Of a stretch of 64,000 nt of DNA, positions 21,341 to 34,578 are shown one piece after another. The notes below the pieces were generated by a model. It did no database searches. It saw only the letters and a program-made list of their open reading frames with translations, and was not told where the DNA came from. The translations under genes were made by a program, and so were the position numbers. Location of the stretch: contig JAPWFG010000020.1 of the NCBI GenBank assembly GCA_028015205.1, positions 3,596,001 through 3,660,000 on the forward strand, in the 5' to 3' direction. This stretch comes from Mytilisepta virgata. Its lineage: Eukaryota; Mollusca; Bivalvia; Mytilida; Mytilidae. Each line of letters begins with the position of its first letter. The stretch's first letter is position 1.

Positions 21341-24300
21341 CTGAAATTAAATTTTTGGTGTTCAAAATCTTGTGAAAAACAATAATTTAAAAAAAAATAA
21401 GCAAAGCTGAAATAAATCAATATATCTTTCAATAATTCTAATGAATATCATGTTACAAAGAGGAACAAAATTAATGACTTCTTCTCAAAACTTATTACTA
21501 AAGGTGATGCTCTGAAATGCAGTGAATTGATATTTTATATTTCTTCTATTGTCATCCAATAAAGCTGACTTTACTTGAAAATGTATAAAGAACACATCTA
21601 TTGTTGACTATCCTGTCAATAAACCAGTTTAATTAACTAAATAACAGAACTTACCACATGGTAATGACCAAGCTATGGACATGATGATGTCACCAAGGTA
21701 ATTTGGTTTCCTACAAAGTCCCCACCAACCAGATACCAACAATCTTTTCCCTGATGGTGTAGGAATGGTTTCCAAGTCTGTCAAGAGATTTCAGATAAAA
21801 CAATCCATGATTTGAGAATCTTTTTTTAACTGTTTGATACAAAATGCTTTTGGTTAATAAAAGAAAACCAACATTTAGCAATGAAAATTATAGTCCGTAT
21901 TTTCACTGAAATTTGTAGAAACCACGGCCAAATCATAGATGTAAACACTGCTGATTCAACATATTAAAAAATTCAAAGTATCGGCAAACAGGAAGTAGGT
22001 GTTCTAAAAATGAAATATATATGTACAGCTGTGCATTAAGGTTAATGCACAGAGAAAGTTTCATCAAATTCCTTTGAGCAGTTATGGAGTAGTTGAGGAT
22101 AGAAGTTTTGACCCCCCCCCTTTTTTTCAAAAATGTCATTTTTTACTCAAAAAAATTTAAAATTTTCAAAAAATGAAATATATTTGCACACCTATGCATT
22201 AATGTTAATGCACACAGAGACAGTTTCATCAAATTCCTTTGAGTGGTTTACGAGTAGTTGAGGATAGAAGAAAAGTGTGAAGACGCAAGACGACAGACAG
22301 TGATCATGCATTTCGCAGGCGACACAAAGACTAAAGATGTGCTTGGTATGAATTTTTAGGATTATAATTTCAAGGTGAGACATTCTATTTATTACAATTA
22401 TGTTTTTATCCGACCATCCATTTGCATCAATATGGCAAATACATTTCTGGTGGCTAGTGTTGATAGCAAAATACAATTTTCTTTCAGTTAAAACTCACAG
22501 TTAATCAATAAGAATTTTTTGTTTTCAAAATACTTACGAGCTAGTGTTGGACTGTATGGGTTCTTTCTAAATTCATTCTTCTGGGAGTTGCTGCCTCTGA
22601 ACATAAAATACCCAACAACTGTCGAGAAAAAAAAGATTAAATTGAGGGCATCCAAGTTGGAGTATTACTGATCATTTAATGCATGATGATGGTGATTTTT
22701 AAATAGCACAAAGCTTGCAAGTTCAGAACTTAATGTTGACCCAAGATGTGGTCTAATCATTTGATATCGCTGACTGAATTGAATAGTTGAATTTTAGAGC
22801 ATATTGAAAATGGCCTAATCAAGCAAGGTGCTATGGGCTCCATTGAATTGTAGATATTCTGGGTGAAAGTATAGAATATACCAAAATACCATAATCAGGC
22901 AAACATTTGTTTTATTAAGGAATCTATCGGTGATTTTGTTGACTTTTTCAAAACTACCTCCACCTTTCTTTTTGGGAAAATATGCATCATTTTTTTTAAA
23001 TTGGGAAATTTCAAATAACGAATTAATTGAAATCTATAACAGTTCATTAATTTAATTTTCATAATTTATAAAGATCCATTCTCCTGTCCTTTATGCCCTT
23101 GAACATATGTTCAATCGCATCCACTAGAAACATGCTTGAATAAGCACATTTTCATTGTTGCATCTAAGTTCCGTTGAGTCATCCTATTCCTTTTGGCTGT
23201 TAGAATGTTGGACATCAAGAAAAAACATTTCTACTACTGCAGTTAAATTGTTTGAGATATTCAATCGGAAGGAAAATTTTTGGAAAGGGGAAAGAAATGG
23301 AAATCAGAGGCTCCCAGGAGCTGTGTAGCTCACATGACCCTTTGTAACAAACATCGCGTTGATTGTGATGTCTGGATCTCAAAAGCACTTTCACGAGGTC
23401 AAAATATAACATTGCGAATAGAAACATGATATTCACATACATTTACTACCGAGACTATCATCGATTGGGAATAATTGTAATCCATTTTTTTTTTACAAAT
23501 TGGGACACTTTCTCTAGGGACAACAGCCGAATTTCTAGGTAATTAAAGGCAAACAATATCACTGTCTATGGAGGCCAAAATTGTTTTGATCCAGAAATTT
23601 GACACACCACAAAATGCTGTCATCTGTGTAAATGTTGCTATCATAGTGGGGTTTAATAGCACTGGTTTTTGTTTATAATAGGTGAGACAATGAAAAGAAA
23701 AAGAGGTTCTCAAGCACAGGCGCTTGTCTCAGAAAAAAATTACTATATATGCCAAGAGAAAAGAAAAGGTCCCCAACTCGGGCATCACAATTTTACGCGC
23801 CTGCTTCGATTTCCAAAGAATTATCCCTTTCACCTTTCGGTCTCGCTCAAAACTTTTGGATCAATAAAAAAAATATTAATTTATCAACACAATGATGTAT
23901 GACACGCCTACCTTACTTGCCAATCAACAGTGCTTTAGCCATATGAAATCGGTCAAAAGTGAATTATTTATCAGTACTACAATAAATTGCAAATTTGAAG
24001 ACGAGGATCAAATGAATTGCTGCTTTCTGATTGGCTAACTCTGTATGCTAAAATTAAAACTTGGAAACTAGAGTATTAATTTATAAATAGAACGCCATCA
24101 ACTCGATCAATTTATTTACCAGCAGCGATTTATTATTACTTCTTCATACCATTGTTTTTCAATTAATTAATCAAGACAAAAGAACAAAGAAAGGAATTTT
24201 TTAAACAGTTCATTTTCTTTATTTTAATTTTTTTTATTTGCTCCTTGTCTTCAAATTTGCAGTTTATTGTAGTACTGATAAATAATTCACTTTTGACCGA

Positions 24301-27300
24301 TTTCATATGGCTAAAGCGCTGTTGATTGGCAAGTAAGGTAGGCGTGTCATACATCATTATGTTGATAAATTAATATTTTTTTATTGATCCAAAAGTTTTG
24401 AGCGAGACCGAAAGGTGAAAGGGATAATTCTTTGGAAATTGAAGCAGGCGCGTAAAATTGTGATGCCCGAGTTGGGGACCTTTTCTTTTCTCTTGGCATA
24501 TATAGTAATTTTTTTTTCTGAGACAAGCGCCTGTGTTCTCAAGAGCCTGAATTGCTCACCTGTTATATTTTGTGTAGATCTTGCATCAATGATTATTTTT
24601 GCTATTTAATTGTATACCGTCACAATTTTCTTCTTAATATTGACCTGTACAGCTAAAATATAGAATCCTGATCCCAAATAGATATGGTTGCTAGGGACTT
24701 TCTCATCGGTTACTATGGACCTTTTCAATGGCATTGACTCTTGACTTCCATTTTGACTTAAATAGGTAATTTGTAGGATTCTGAACCCAAATATATATGG
24801 TTGCTAGGGATTTTTTCATTGGTTGCTATGGACTTTTTCAATGACCTTGACTCAAATATATATGGTTGCTAGGGAATTATTCACCCTTTGCCGTGGACCT
24901 TTTTATCCGTTCCTATGGACTTTTACAATGATCTTGACCCTTGATGCTCCATTTTACTTGTACAGCTACCATTTAATTTATATCAAGTTATGCTCTAAGA
25001 ATGCAAACAACAGTTTCATATAAAATTCCAGTGGTTTTTTCCAAAATACATTACGTCATAGGTATGGAATTCCCTCTATTTATAAGTTCTAGATATTGAT
25101 CTTGATTGTTTTTTGGTTTCATTATTTAAATTAGAGTCTTGGCTTTATTTTTAAGTGTGACAAAATGTGTGAAATGTAAAAAAATAATTTTTTTCATAGC
25201 AGTTTTATTAATGGGAGAATACTCTAAAAACATCTGGAAATAAGGTAGGTGAAAACACAACATTTTTATGCAATTTTGGAAGCCGGCGAATGTACCCTGA
25301 AACTACATGTGATGAAACCAGTTGGATGTGTACATTGGAATTCACTTATACTAAGTTCTCTAAATTACGCAGGAATCCTTGCTAGGATGCTCTGAAGTTG
25401 GTCTGTTTTTGGGATATTTGGAGGGGGGAGACCTATTTTTTGTCAGTTTTTTTCTGTTAAGGTAAGAATTTTGAAAGGATTTCCTTAAAAAAAATTATAC
25501 ACAGTGAAAGCTTTAAGATATATGTTTTATTTGATATATGGTTGTCTATGGGTATATGATACAGCCAATTGTCCAGCTATCAATCTTTTGAGTATGTACC
25601 TTCAATTCATGACGTCATGAAATATACTAAGAAAAACTGTTGTGTGCACTCTTAAGGGATGTCGTGTGCGAGTTGAGACTCACAGTTATGTTGATGTTAT
25701 TGACTAGTTCATGATTTATTTTGTACCGTCAAATAGTTCACAACATAATTTTGCCCTACTGATGGTAATTAATATATCTATTGGGTTTTTTATGTTTCTC
25801 CATATATTCTGTGGTTAAAGATGTATTTTGCAGACATGTATGTTGTGTGTTGTTGTTTCAGATCTTATACGTTCAACTATTTTTTAATGTTATTATACTT
25901 TGACATGTCTAGTATCTATGAAACTGAATTTACAGATGAAGAACAGCAATATTTGCTTTCCAAATTATACCGTTTTAGTGTAATGAATGGTTGTCATGTC
26001 TGGTATGGAAGTACAAATTCAGATGGCTATGCGATAATCAAACTACAGTTTAGAAATAAATGACAACAAACTTTTGCCGTGCATCGTCTGCAATATTTTT
26101 TGGCAAACAATTGTAAATTTATTGATAATTGACACCATGTTTCTCACGTATGTCATAACAAAAAGTGCATAAATATTGAACACTTGTCTTTGGAGCCGAC
26201 AAGTGTTAACGTCCATCGAAATGCTTGTAGACCTCTAAAGACATGTCAGGGGCATAATGGCTTTAAAAAATGTATCTTTTAGGCCAAAAAAAAATATTAT
26301 TAGCTTCTCAGGCCCTGCCGCGTGTCCCTAAAACCCGCCGCATTCGTCGTTTTTTATCATACAAAAAATAAAATTAAAAATCGGCAGTTCCGCGTCCCGC
26401 CCGACAATTTTTCGCGTCTGTTTCCGTTACCGGTAATTTTTAGGATCGCGATCTTAATCAGCGAAACGTTTTCATAAACACGCTTTATCACGTGGTGTGG
26501 TGATTTAAATATACATTGTTTGTTTAACTTCCATCAGCATGGCATCATCTTTAGTGTCATGCCAAGTCCTCCCTGCCTCATCAAATAATTTGAAAAGTGG
26601 CCTGAGAATCTAATGATTTTTTTCACATGGCCTTCGGTAAGACAAAAAACAACAAATATTGCAGTTTTTTTTCACTTATTTAGTTTTATTCCGTAATTAT
26701 GTATTTCAGTTATACAATCTGAGGCATTTGTGTACATTGAAACATTACACATTTTGCAATTTCTTTTCCGACATTTTGTCATAAATTGTTTCATTCGATA
26801 CTTTTGAGTCTGTTTCTTCTTTGAATGGTAGAGGGCCAAAATATCCTTATGAATCATATGCCGAAAGAATGGGGTTAATTTAGAAAAGTTAAGTCCGAGA
26901 GATTTCGCGAGTAAAATTGGAGATCTGCCAGTGCCAAATGTAGAGGAGTGACAAGCCGAATGAAATTAACCATGAAAATTTCTTTTCCAAAGAACTGATT
27001 TTGGAGCATATGTAAATACACGGTGATGCAAGCTCTCACATTGGTTTGTGGTATAAAGACCAGATATTTTATGCAAAATATCCAAAGATAAAGACTTATT
27101 TAACACCAGTTTAATTTTCAGTTTGTCTTCATTACCTAGCATTAAATGTGTTCCATATGGTAAAAATGTTGTACTGTAAGAATCCAAATGAGCACAGCAA
27201 GCTAGAGATTTTTCTTTACAATTTGAATGATTTCCACTGAAACATGAAATAATATTTTGAATTGCTGACTGTGCTTTAACGCAAATTCTTGCTCAGTACA

Positions 27301-30300
27301 GTTTTTGTGAATGCGTACCAATTCTAGCCTTACTCTCGATCTAATGCATGTGGCCAATTTTTGTCGAAAAAAGTCTCTGTCATAACCTGATGGTAATTTT
27401 GAAAAAATTATATTTTTAAATTTTTTTTGTATGATTCGCATCCAATGTACAAAGCATCGATAGTACCGTATGGATTTGCCAGATTTTTGTCCAAATTCTC
27501 TTACAACTTTATTAATTTGAGCACTTGCATCACTTGTAAGAGTTTTGATATTTAAAATTTTTTGATCTTCAATTTTTTTTAAGGTTAATTTTAGCTAGTT
27601 TGCTTTCACATGAGGAAATAGACTCATCAGTATTATATGTTTTGGAACAGGTATTTGAATTATGATCACATTTGTTCAGTATATTACAAAGTTTATTAGC
27701 AGTACTCATCACGATACATGTAGGTAAGTTCAGTCCAGTAGTCTTTTCTATCATTGGACAGAATGCAGCAGTTGCTGCTTCATATCCTCGGTTATTGTAA
27801 CTGGTATCAATTTCAACTTCCACCTCATTTTCTCCACCTAAACTTTCTGAGACTTTTTTTTACAAAATGTTGATTCTCAGTCATTCATTTCTCATTAATT
27901 GAAATCATGGTGTCACACTGACTGTTAATTTTATTGTTTATGAGAGTTAAGCTTGGAACTTTAATGTTCAGACAAGATAATGCCATCTGTAGGTCATTGC
28001 CTCCCATTTTGGTTTTTAGGATTGCCATTGTCAACCCTTCATTAAGTGATCCAGGAGCAGGTCCTCGTCTCTTTCTGCTTAGTTCTTCATAAACTTTGAA
28101 AGCTGGCACCACGGAGTCGCATGCTGAACATTCAGCAGAAAATGATATACACAAACCCATTCTCTTCGAAATATTTATCTCAACATTGGTCTGATCCCTG
28201 CATCGATGCCGCATGCATGACAAGATAATTTTTTTTTAACTTTTCAAAGTTTACAATGATGTTTTCATTATCATCATTTTTTCAGGTCCATTTTTTTGAA
28301 GACTGCTAGGACGTAATTCTGTTGCCACTGTATTTGCAGGACCAGTATACTTATTTTGAATAACATTATACAAGTTTAACGTTGGCCCCTTTGGCATAAT
28401 ATGGTTGTTGCCAGTAGTGAAAGTTTTTTTACTTGCATTTGTAAATTGAGCTGTGTCCTCTGTTGAAGATTTGTCCTTATTCCAAGGTAAATTTTGACAT
28501 TTAAAACAACTCTTTCTTGTTTTCCTTATTCTGTTTCCTTTCCTTCTGTCTTTCAAAGGCATTTTACTTTTTGCAGACTGACTGACTTGCAGATATGGCA
28601 GAATTATTATATTATTACATCACAGAACGTTGCCATGACGTCATATTATTAGAATGATATTTAACTTATTAGTCTTTCATAAAAAAATGAAATATATTTT
28701 TTTTTCTACAGGAAAAACAAAAAGATTGACATCAAAATACTTCTAAATTAATTTTTTAAATTTTTTTTCTTTTAGAAAAAAAGAGAGTTATCTGCCCTTT
28801 GACCATATGTGCAATCCAGCTACAATTGTTTGTATATTCATTGGAAACATTGACATACTCTTGTTTGCTCTATGATAGCGGGATGATTAGTGGTATTTTT
28901 TATTTGATATTACTTCAAATTATGTTTGATTTGTAAGATTTTGTCTGAAAATTCATATATATATATTTAATATGAAAGTCTGTACGTGAACTATCATAAC
29001 CTTATTTTCTTTGATCTGCAACAGATACCAAGTTTTGTTAAAGATTTCAGGCATTTTTGCCTTCAAATTGATTTGAAATTGTACAAAAAATGCCATTTAT
29101 AAACTGGTTTCTTCTCGAAAAAGAAGAAATAATCATGATAATAATGAATCTTTTGTGCATAATACATTTTGATCATGGTTGAAAACAGTGCATTAATGCT
29201 AAGAGTCCATATGCCATTTTAAAATGGTCATATCTCAGTCATCTTTTGTCCAAATCCCTTAAATGAGACACAAAAATGTTCGAAATTGTGTGAATTTTTC
29301 AGAAAGTAATCCAAATTTAAGATATTTATACAAAGAAATAGCTTTAAGAATGCAAACAACAGTTTCGTATAAAATTCCAGTGGTTTTTTCCAAAATATAT
29401 TACGTCATAGGTATGGAATTCCCTCTATTTATAAGTTCTAGATATTGATCCTTGATTGTTTTTTGGTTTCATTATTTAAATTAGAGTCTTGGCTTTATTT
29501 TAAGTGTGACAAAATGTGTGAAATGTAAAAAAATAATTTTTTTTTATAGCAGTTTTATTAATGGGAGACTACTCTAAAAACATCTGGAAATAGGGTAGGT
29601 GAAAACACAACATTTTTATATCAGTTCATGTAGCAATTTTGGAAGCCGGCAAATGTACCCTGAAACTACATGTGATGAAACCAGTTGGATGTGTACATTG
29701 GAATTCATTTATACTAAGTTCTCTAAATTACGCAGGAATCCTTGCAAGGATGCTCTGAAGTTGGTCTGTTTTTGGGATATTTGGGGGGGGGGGGGGGACC
29801 TATTTTTTGTCAGTTTTTTTTTTCTGTTAAGATGAGAAATTGGAAAGGATTTCCTTAAAAAAAATTATACACAGTGAAAGCTTGAAGAAATATGTTTTAT
29901 TTGATATATGGTTGTCTATAGGTATATGATACAGCCAATTGTCCAGCTATCAATCTTTTGAGTATGTACCTTTAATTCATGATGTCATGAAAAATACTAA
30001 GAAAAACTGTTGTGTGCACTCTAAACATGTGACAATATGTCAGACCATTATTTTCTGTTTACATGTAACTAAATCTTTCAAGGGCAAAAACTCTTATAAG
30101 GGGTCAATTGACAATTTCGGTCATGTTGACTTATTTGTAGATCTTACTTTGCTGAACAGTTTTGCTGTTTACAGTTTGTCTTTATCTATAATAATATTCA
30201 AGTTAATAACCTAAAACTGCAAAATTTCCTTAAAATTAACAATTCAGGGCAATAACCCAAAAATGGGTTGACCGATTCATTTGAAAATTTCATGGCAGGT

Positions 30301-31944
30301 AGCTCTTCACCTCATAAACATTTTTACTACTTGTCATATTTGCTCTTACCACTTTAGTTTTTGAGACATGAGCCAAAAAGTGCATTTTCACCTATGTTTT
30401 ATTTTAAGCCACTGCAGCCATGTTTCTTGATGGACAAGAAAATAAAACACAAAATTTATACTTCATACCCTAAGGATCTGTCAGCCTAAGTTTGGCTGAA
30501 ATTGATTCTGTAGTTTCAGGAGTTTAAAGTTTAAAAAGAAAATGAAAAAAATGTGAAAAATTGTCTTTAAAAGGCAAAAACTCCCATAAGGGGTCAATTG
30601 ATGATTTTGTTCATGTTCACTTTTTTGTAGATCTTACTGCTGAACATTTTTGCTGGTAACAGTTTGTCTTTATCTATAATAATATTCAAGATTAACCTAA
30701 AACTAAATTTTCCTAAAAATTAACAATTCAGGGGCAATTAAAGAACCTTTGTGAGCACGCTCACATACCCCACGTCTTCATATTGTCACTGGAGAAACAA
30801 AATCTCACTTCACAAGTAAAATGAACACAATCAAATGCTTACCTTCACATATTTATCCTAATTTGAATGGCAGCATATTGGGAAATTTAAATTCCAAGCG
30901 AGAGTAGTCAACAGTAATAGTATAGTGAGGCAAATAAGTTCAAAGGGGTGTAACTCCTAGAAAAAAAATTGAATCGTAATTTCCTGTCGATATGCACATC
31001 TACGGAGTATGTCCTTATTATCTGAAAAGGTTTCATGAAATTCTGTTGTGTGGTTTGAGAGGAGTTGCGATGACAAACTGTTGCAGTAGTACATTAAAGT
31101 AAATTAGTTCAAAGGGGCGTAACTCCTAGAAAAAAAATTGAATCGTAATTTCCTGTCGATATGCACATCTACGTAGTATGTCCTTGTTATCTGAAAAGGT
31201 TTCATGAAATTCTGTTGTGTGGTTTGAGAGGAGTTGTGATGACAAACTGTTGCAGTAGTACATTAAAGTAAATTAGTTCAAAGGGGCGTAACTCCTAGAA
31301 AAAAAATTGAATCGTAATTTCCTGTCGATATGCACATCTACGTAGTATGTCCTTATTATCTGAAAAGGTTTCATGAATTTCTGTTGTGTGGTTTGAGAGG
31401 AGTTGCGATGACAAACTGTTGCAGTAGTACATTAAAGTAAATAAGTTCAAAGGGGCGTAACTCCTAGAAATAAAATTGAATCGAAATTTCCTGTCGATAT
31501 GCACATCTACGTAGTATGTCCTTATTATCTAAAAAGGTTTCATGAAATTCTGTTGTGTGGTTTGAGAGGAGTTGCGATGACAAACTGTTGCAGTAGTACA
31601 TTAAAGTATATAAGTTCAAAGGGGTGTAACTCCTAGAAAAAAAATTGAATCGCAATTTCCTGTCGATATGCACATCTACGTAGTATGCCCTTATTATCTG
31701 AAAAGGTTTTATGAAATTCTGTTGTGTGGTTTGAGAGGAGTTGCGATGACAAACTGTTGTAGTAGTACATTAAAGTATATAAGTTCAAAGGGGTATAACT
31801 CCTAGAAAAAAAATTGAAACGCAATTTCCTGTCGATATGCACAACTACATAGTATGTCCTTATTATCTAAAAAGGTTTCGTGGAATTCTGTTGTGCGGTT
31901 TGAGAGGAGTTGCGATGACAAGAAACAGGACTGACGGACAGACG

Positions 31945-32000
<56 letters not shown>

Positions 32001-34527
32001 CCCAACAAAGGGTTGACCAAATCGTCTGAAACTTTCACAGCGGGTAGATCTTGACCTGATGAACATTTTTATCCTGTTAGTTTTGCTCTAAATGCTTTAG
32101 TTTTTGAGATACAAGCCAAAAACTGCAGTTTACCCCCCTGTTCTATTTTTAGCCATGGTGGCCATGTTTCTATACGGACAAGAAAATAACACATGAACTT
32201 TATTTTAGATACACTAAGGATCATTCAGACTAAGTATGGCTGTAATTGGTTCAGTGGTTTCAGAGAAGATCTTTGAAAAGTTTACGACAGATGGACGACG
32301 GGTGCCAAGTGATGTGAGCTAAAAAGACAGTATAAATTTGACTTACAATTAACTACACCAATGCCTGCTAAACAATACCAATATAGATCTGTTGGATTCT
32401 CTGCTAGATATTTCGTCTGTAAACAGTACAATAGAGGTACCCACACCAAATCTCCAAACACCAACATGTATCCAAATCCATCATGTATAATATCCATAGT
32501 AGTTAGTATGGCATCCTAAAATATATGACAACGCTAATCTAAAATTGAGATGTTAAACACAAAATAAACAAAGATTCATTAAACCTTGCAATAATTTTTT
32601 GCCTAGGAATACATTATATATATAATATTATTGCATTAACTAATATATTCTATTATTGTTTCAATCAATGTCAAATAATCCAAATATATGAATGCAATAA
32701 TTTCCTCATCAAAGAATATAAATTGTACTGTACTGACACCAATGCATGTTATCATATGTGTTGTAAAATATGAATTTTAATAATGCAGTCTATAAAATAT
32801 TTTTTATTAAATAACATTTAAGGACATATCTGGCAGTTATATATGCTAAAATCAGTTTTTTTTATGCTAGTTCAGCATATACGCATGACAATCAATATAT
32901 ATGAATATAATCCAGGAGCATCCTAAGCCACAACATAAACCACTGTTAACCAAAAAAATTGGTATCCAAACTGAAATTTGATGAATCCATACCATTTTGT
33001 TCTTTTTACTATTATTAACAAAACTGTTCAATGCAGACTTCTTGTATTTTTCTTAAACTGTACTTACTTCAAACCAGAGAGCATCAGCAACATAGAGGGC
33101 CTGAAACAAAACAACCATGGTAAGTGCTGGTGGCAGAACTCCTCTATTTTCTGTATAAGCTTCAGTCAGAAAAACCAAGTTGATCATAAGCCATCCTATC
33201 AGTCCTGGTCGTAGTTCACAGAAAAATTTCAAATCAAAACTGCCTATTCTTGGATTCAATTCATGACCAATGAAGAAATCGTACAATATGTTCCCTGTAT
33301 AAATATTAAAATGTCTTTTCATATTCTAAGCATACAATAATTTTCTGCAAGAAATAATTGTAAAATTGCATGATTCAGTATGAGAGACAAACTATAAAAC
33401 ATAATACTGGTTGACTGGTAATATCAATTAACAATTAAAGAACCTTTGTGAGCATGCTCACATACCCCAAGTCTTCATATTGTCATTGAAGAAACAATAT
33501 TTCACTTCACAAGTAAAATGAACACAATCAAATGCTTACCTTCACATATTTATCCTAATTTGAATGGCAGCATGTTGGGAAATTTAAATTCCAAGCGAGA
33601 GGAGTCAACAGTAATAGTATAGTGAGGCAAATAAGTTCAAAGGGGCGTAACTCCTGGAAAAAAAATTGAATCGTAATTTCCTGTCGATATGCACATCTAC
33701 GTAGTATGTCCTTATTATCTGAAAAGTTTTCATGAAATTCTGTTGTGTGGTTTGAGAGGAGTTGCGATGACAAACTGTTGCAGTAGTACATTAAAGTAAA
33801 TAAGTTCAAAGAGGCGTAACTCCTAGAAAAAAAATTTAATCGAAATTTCCTGTTGATATGCACATCTACGTAGTATGTCCTTATTATCTGAAAAGGTTTC
33901 ATGAAATTCTGTTGTGTGGTTTGAGAGGAGTTGCGATGACAAACTGTTGCAGTAGTACATTAAAGTAAATAAGTTCAAAGGGGCGTAACTCCTAGAAAAA
34001 AAATTGAATCGCAATTTCCTGTTGATATGCACATCTACGTAGTATGTCCTTATTATCTGAAAAGGTTTCATGAAATTCTGTTGTGTGGTTTGAGAGGAGT
34101 TGCGATGACAAACTGTTGCAGTAGTACATTAAAGTAAATAAGTTCAAAGGGGCGTAACTCCTAGAAAAAAAAATTGAATCGCAATTTCCTGTCGATATGC
34201 ACATCTACGTAGTATCCTTATTATCTATAAAGGTTTCATGAAATTCTGTTGTGTGGTTTGAGAGGAGTTGCGATGACAAACTGTTGCAGTAGTAAATTAA
34301 AGTAAATAAGTTCAAAGGGGCGTAACTCCTAGAAAAAAAAATTGAATCGCAATTTCCTGTCGATTTGCACAAGTACATAGTATGTCCTTATTATCCAAAA
34401 AGGTTTCGTGAAATTCTGTTGTGTGGTTTGAGAGGAGTTGCGATGACAAGAAACAGAACTGACAGACCGACGGACTGACAGACGGACGGACGGACGGACA
34501 GACAGACGGACGGATGGACAGACGGAT

Positions 34528-34578
<51 letters not shown>

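Larger units (their letters stand above)
23702..32325 (+). mobile_element. Family A element, copy 3, split by nested insertions
   Basis: The 5' signature AGAGGTTCTCAAG is at 23702-23714; its continuation AGCCTGAATTGCTCACCTG is at about 24544. The 3' end GCCAAGTGATGTGAGCTAAAA is at about 32304-32325. Between them are a foldback element (23715-24535), a 3.7-kb block with transposase and homing-endonuclease-like remnants bounded by ~670-bp direct repeats (24992-30022), and a family B element (30739-31998). Family A core sequence is visible at 24544-24990, 30060-30738 and 31999-32325. The whole complex lies in one LBR intron, between exons at 22618 and 32347. Confidence 0.65.

Noticed and set aside
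23669..24609. Frames at 23669-23902 (+), 24163-24357 (-) and 24415-24609 (+) as small genes
   Set aside because: They lie in the two arms of an inverted repeat and are copies of each other on opposite strands.
26539..26613. ATG frame after a CACGTG box ([15 protein letters not shown]...) as a gene start
   Set aside because: Stops after 24 codons with no donor or continuing exon that I can support.
29785..29800. Poly(G) run in the direct repeat as a functional element
   Set aside because: The paired copy has a short broken run, so it looks like homopolymer slippage.
24992..30022. LTR retrotransposon with ~670-bp LTRs
   Set aside because: No TG...CA ends, primer-binding site or retroelement frame; the only coding remnants inside are a DNA transposase and a nuclease.
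31295..34204. Series of similar 67-70 residue minus-strand frames ([18 protein letters not shown] type) as a repeated gene family
   Set aside because: They recur every 169 bases, one per tandem unit, also at 49207-50109. They are frames left open by a repeat of non-coding units.
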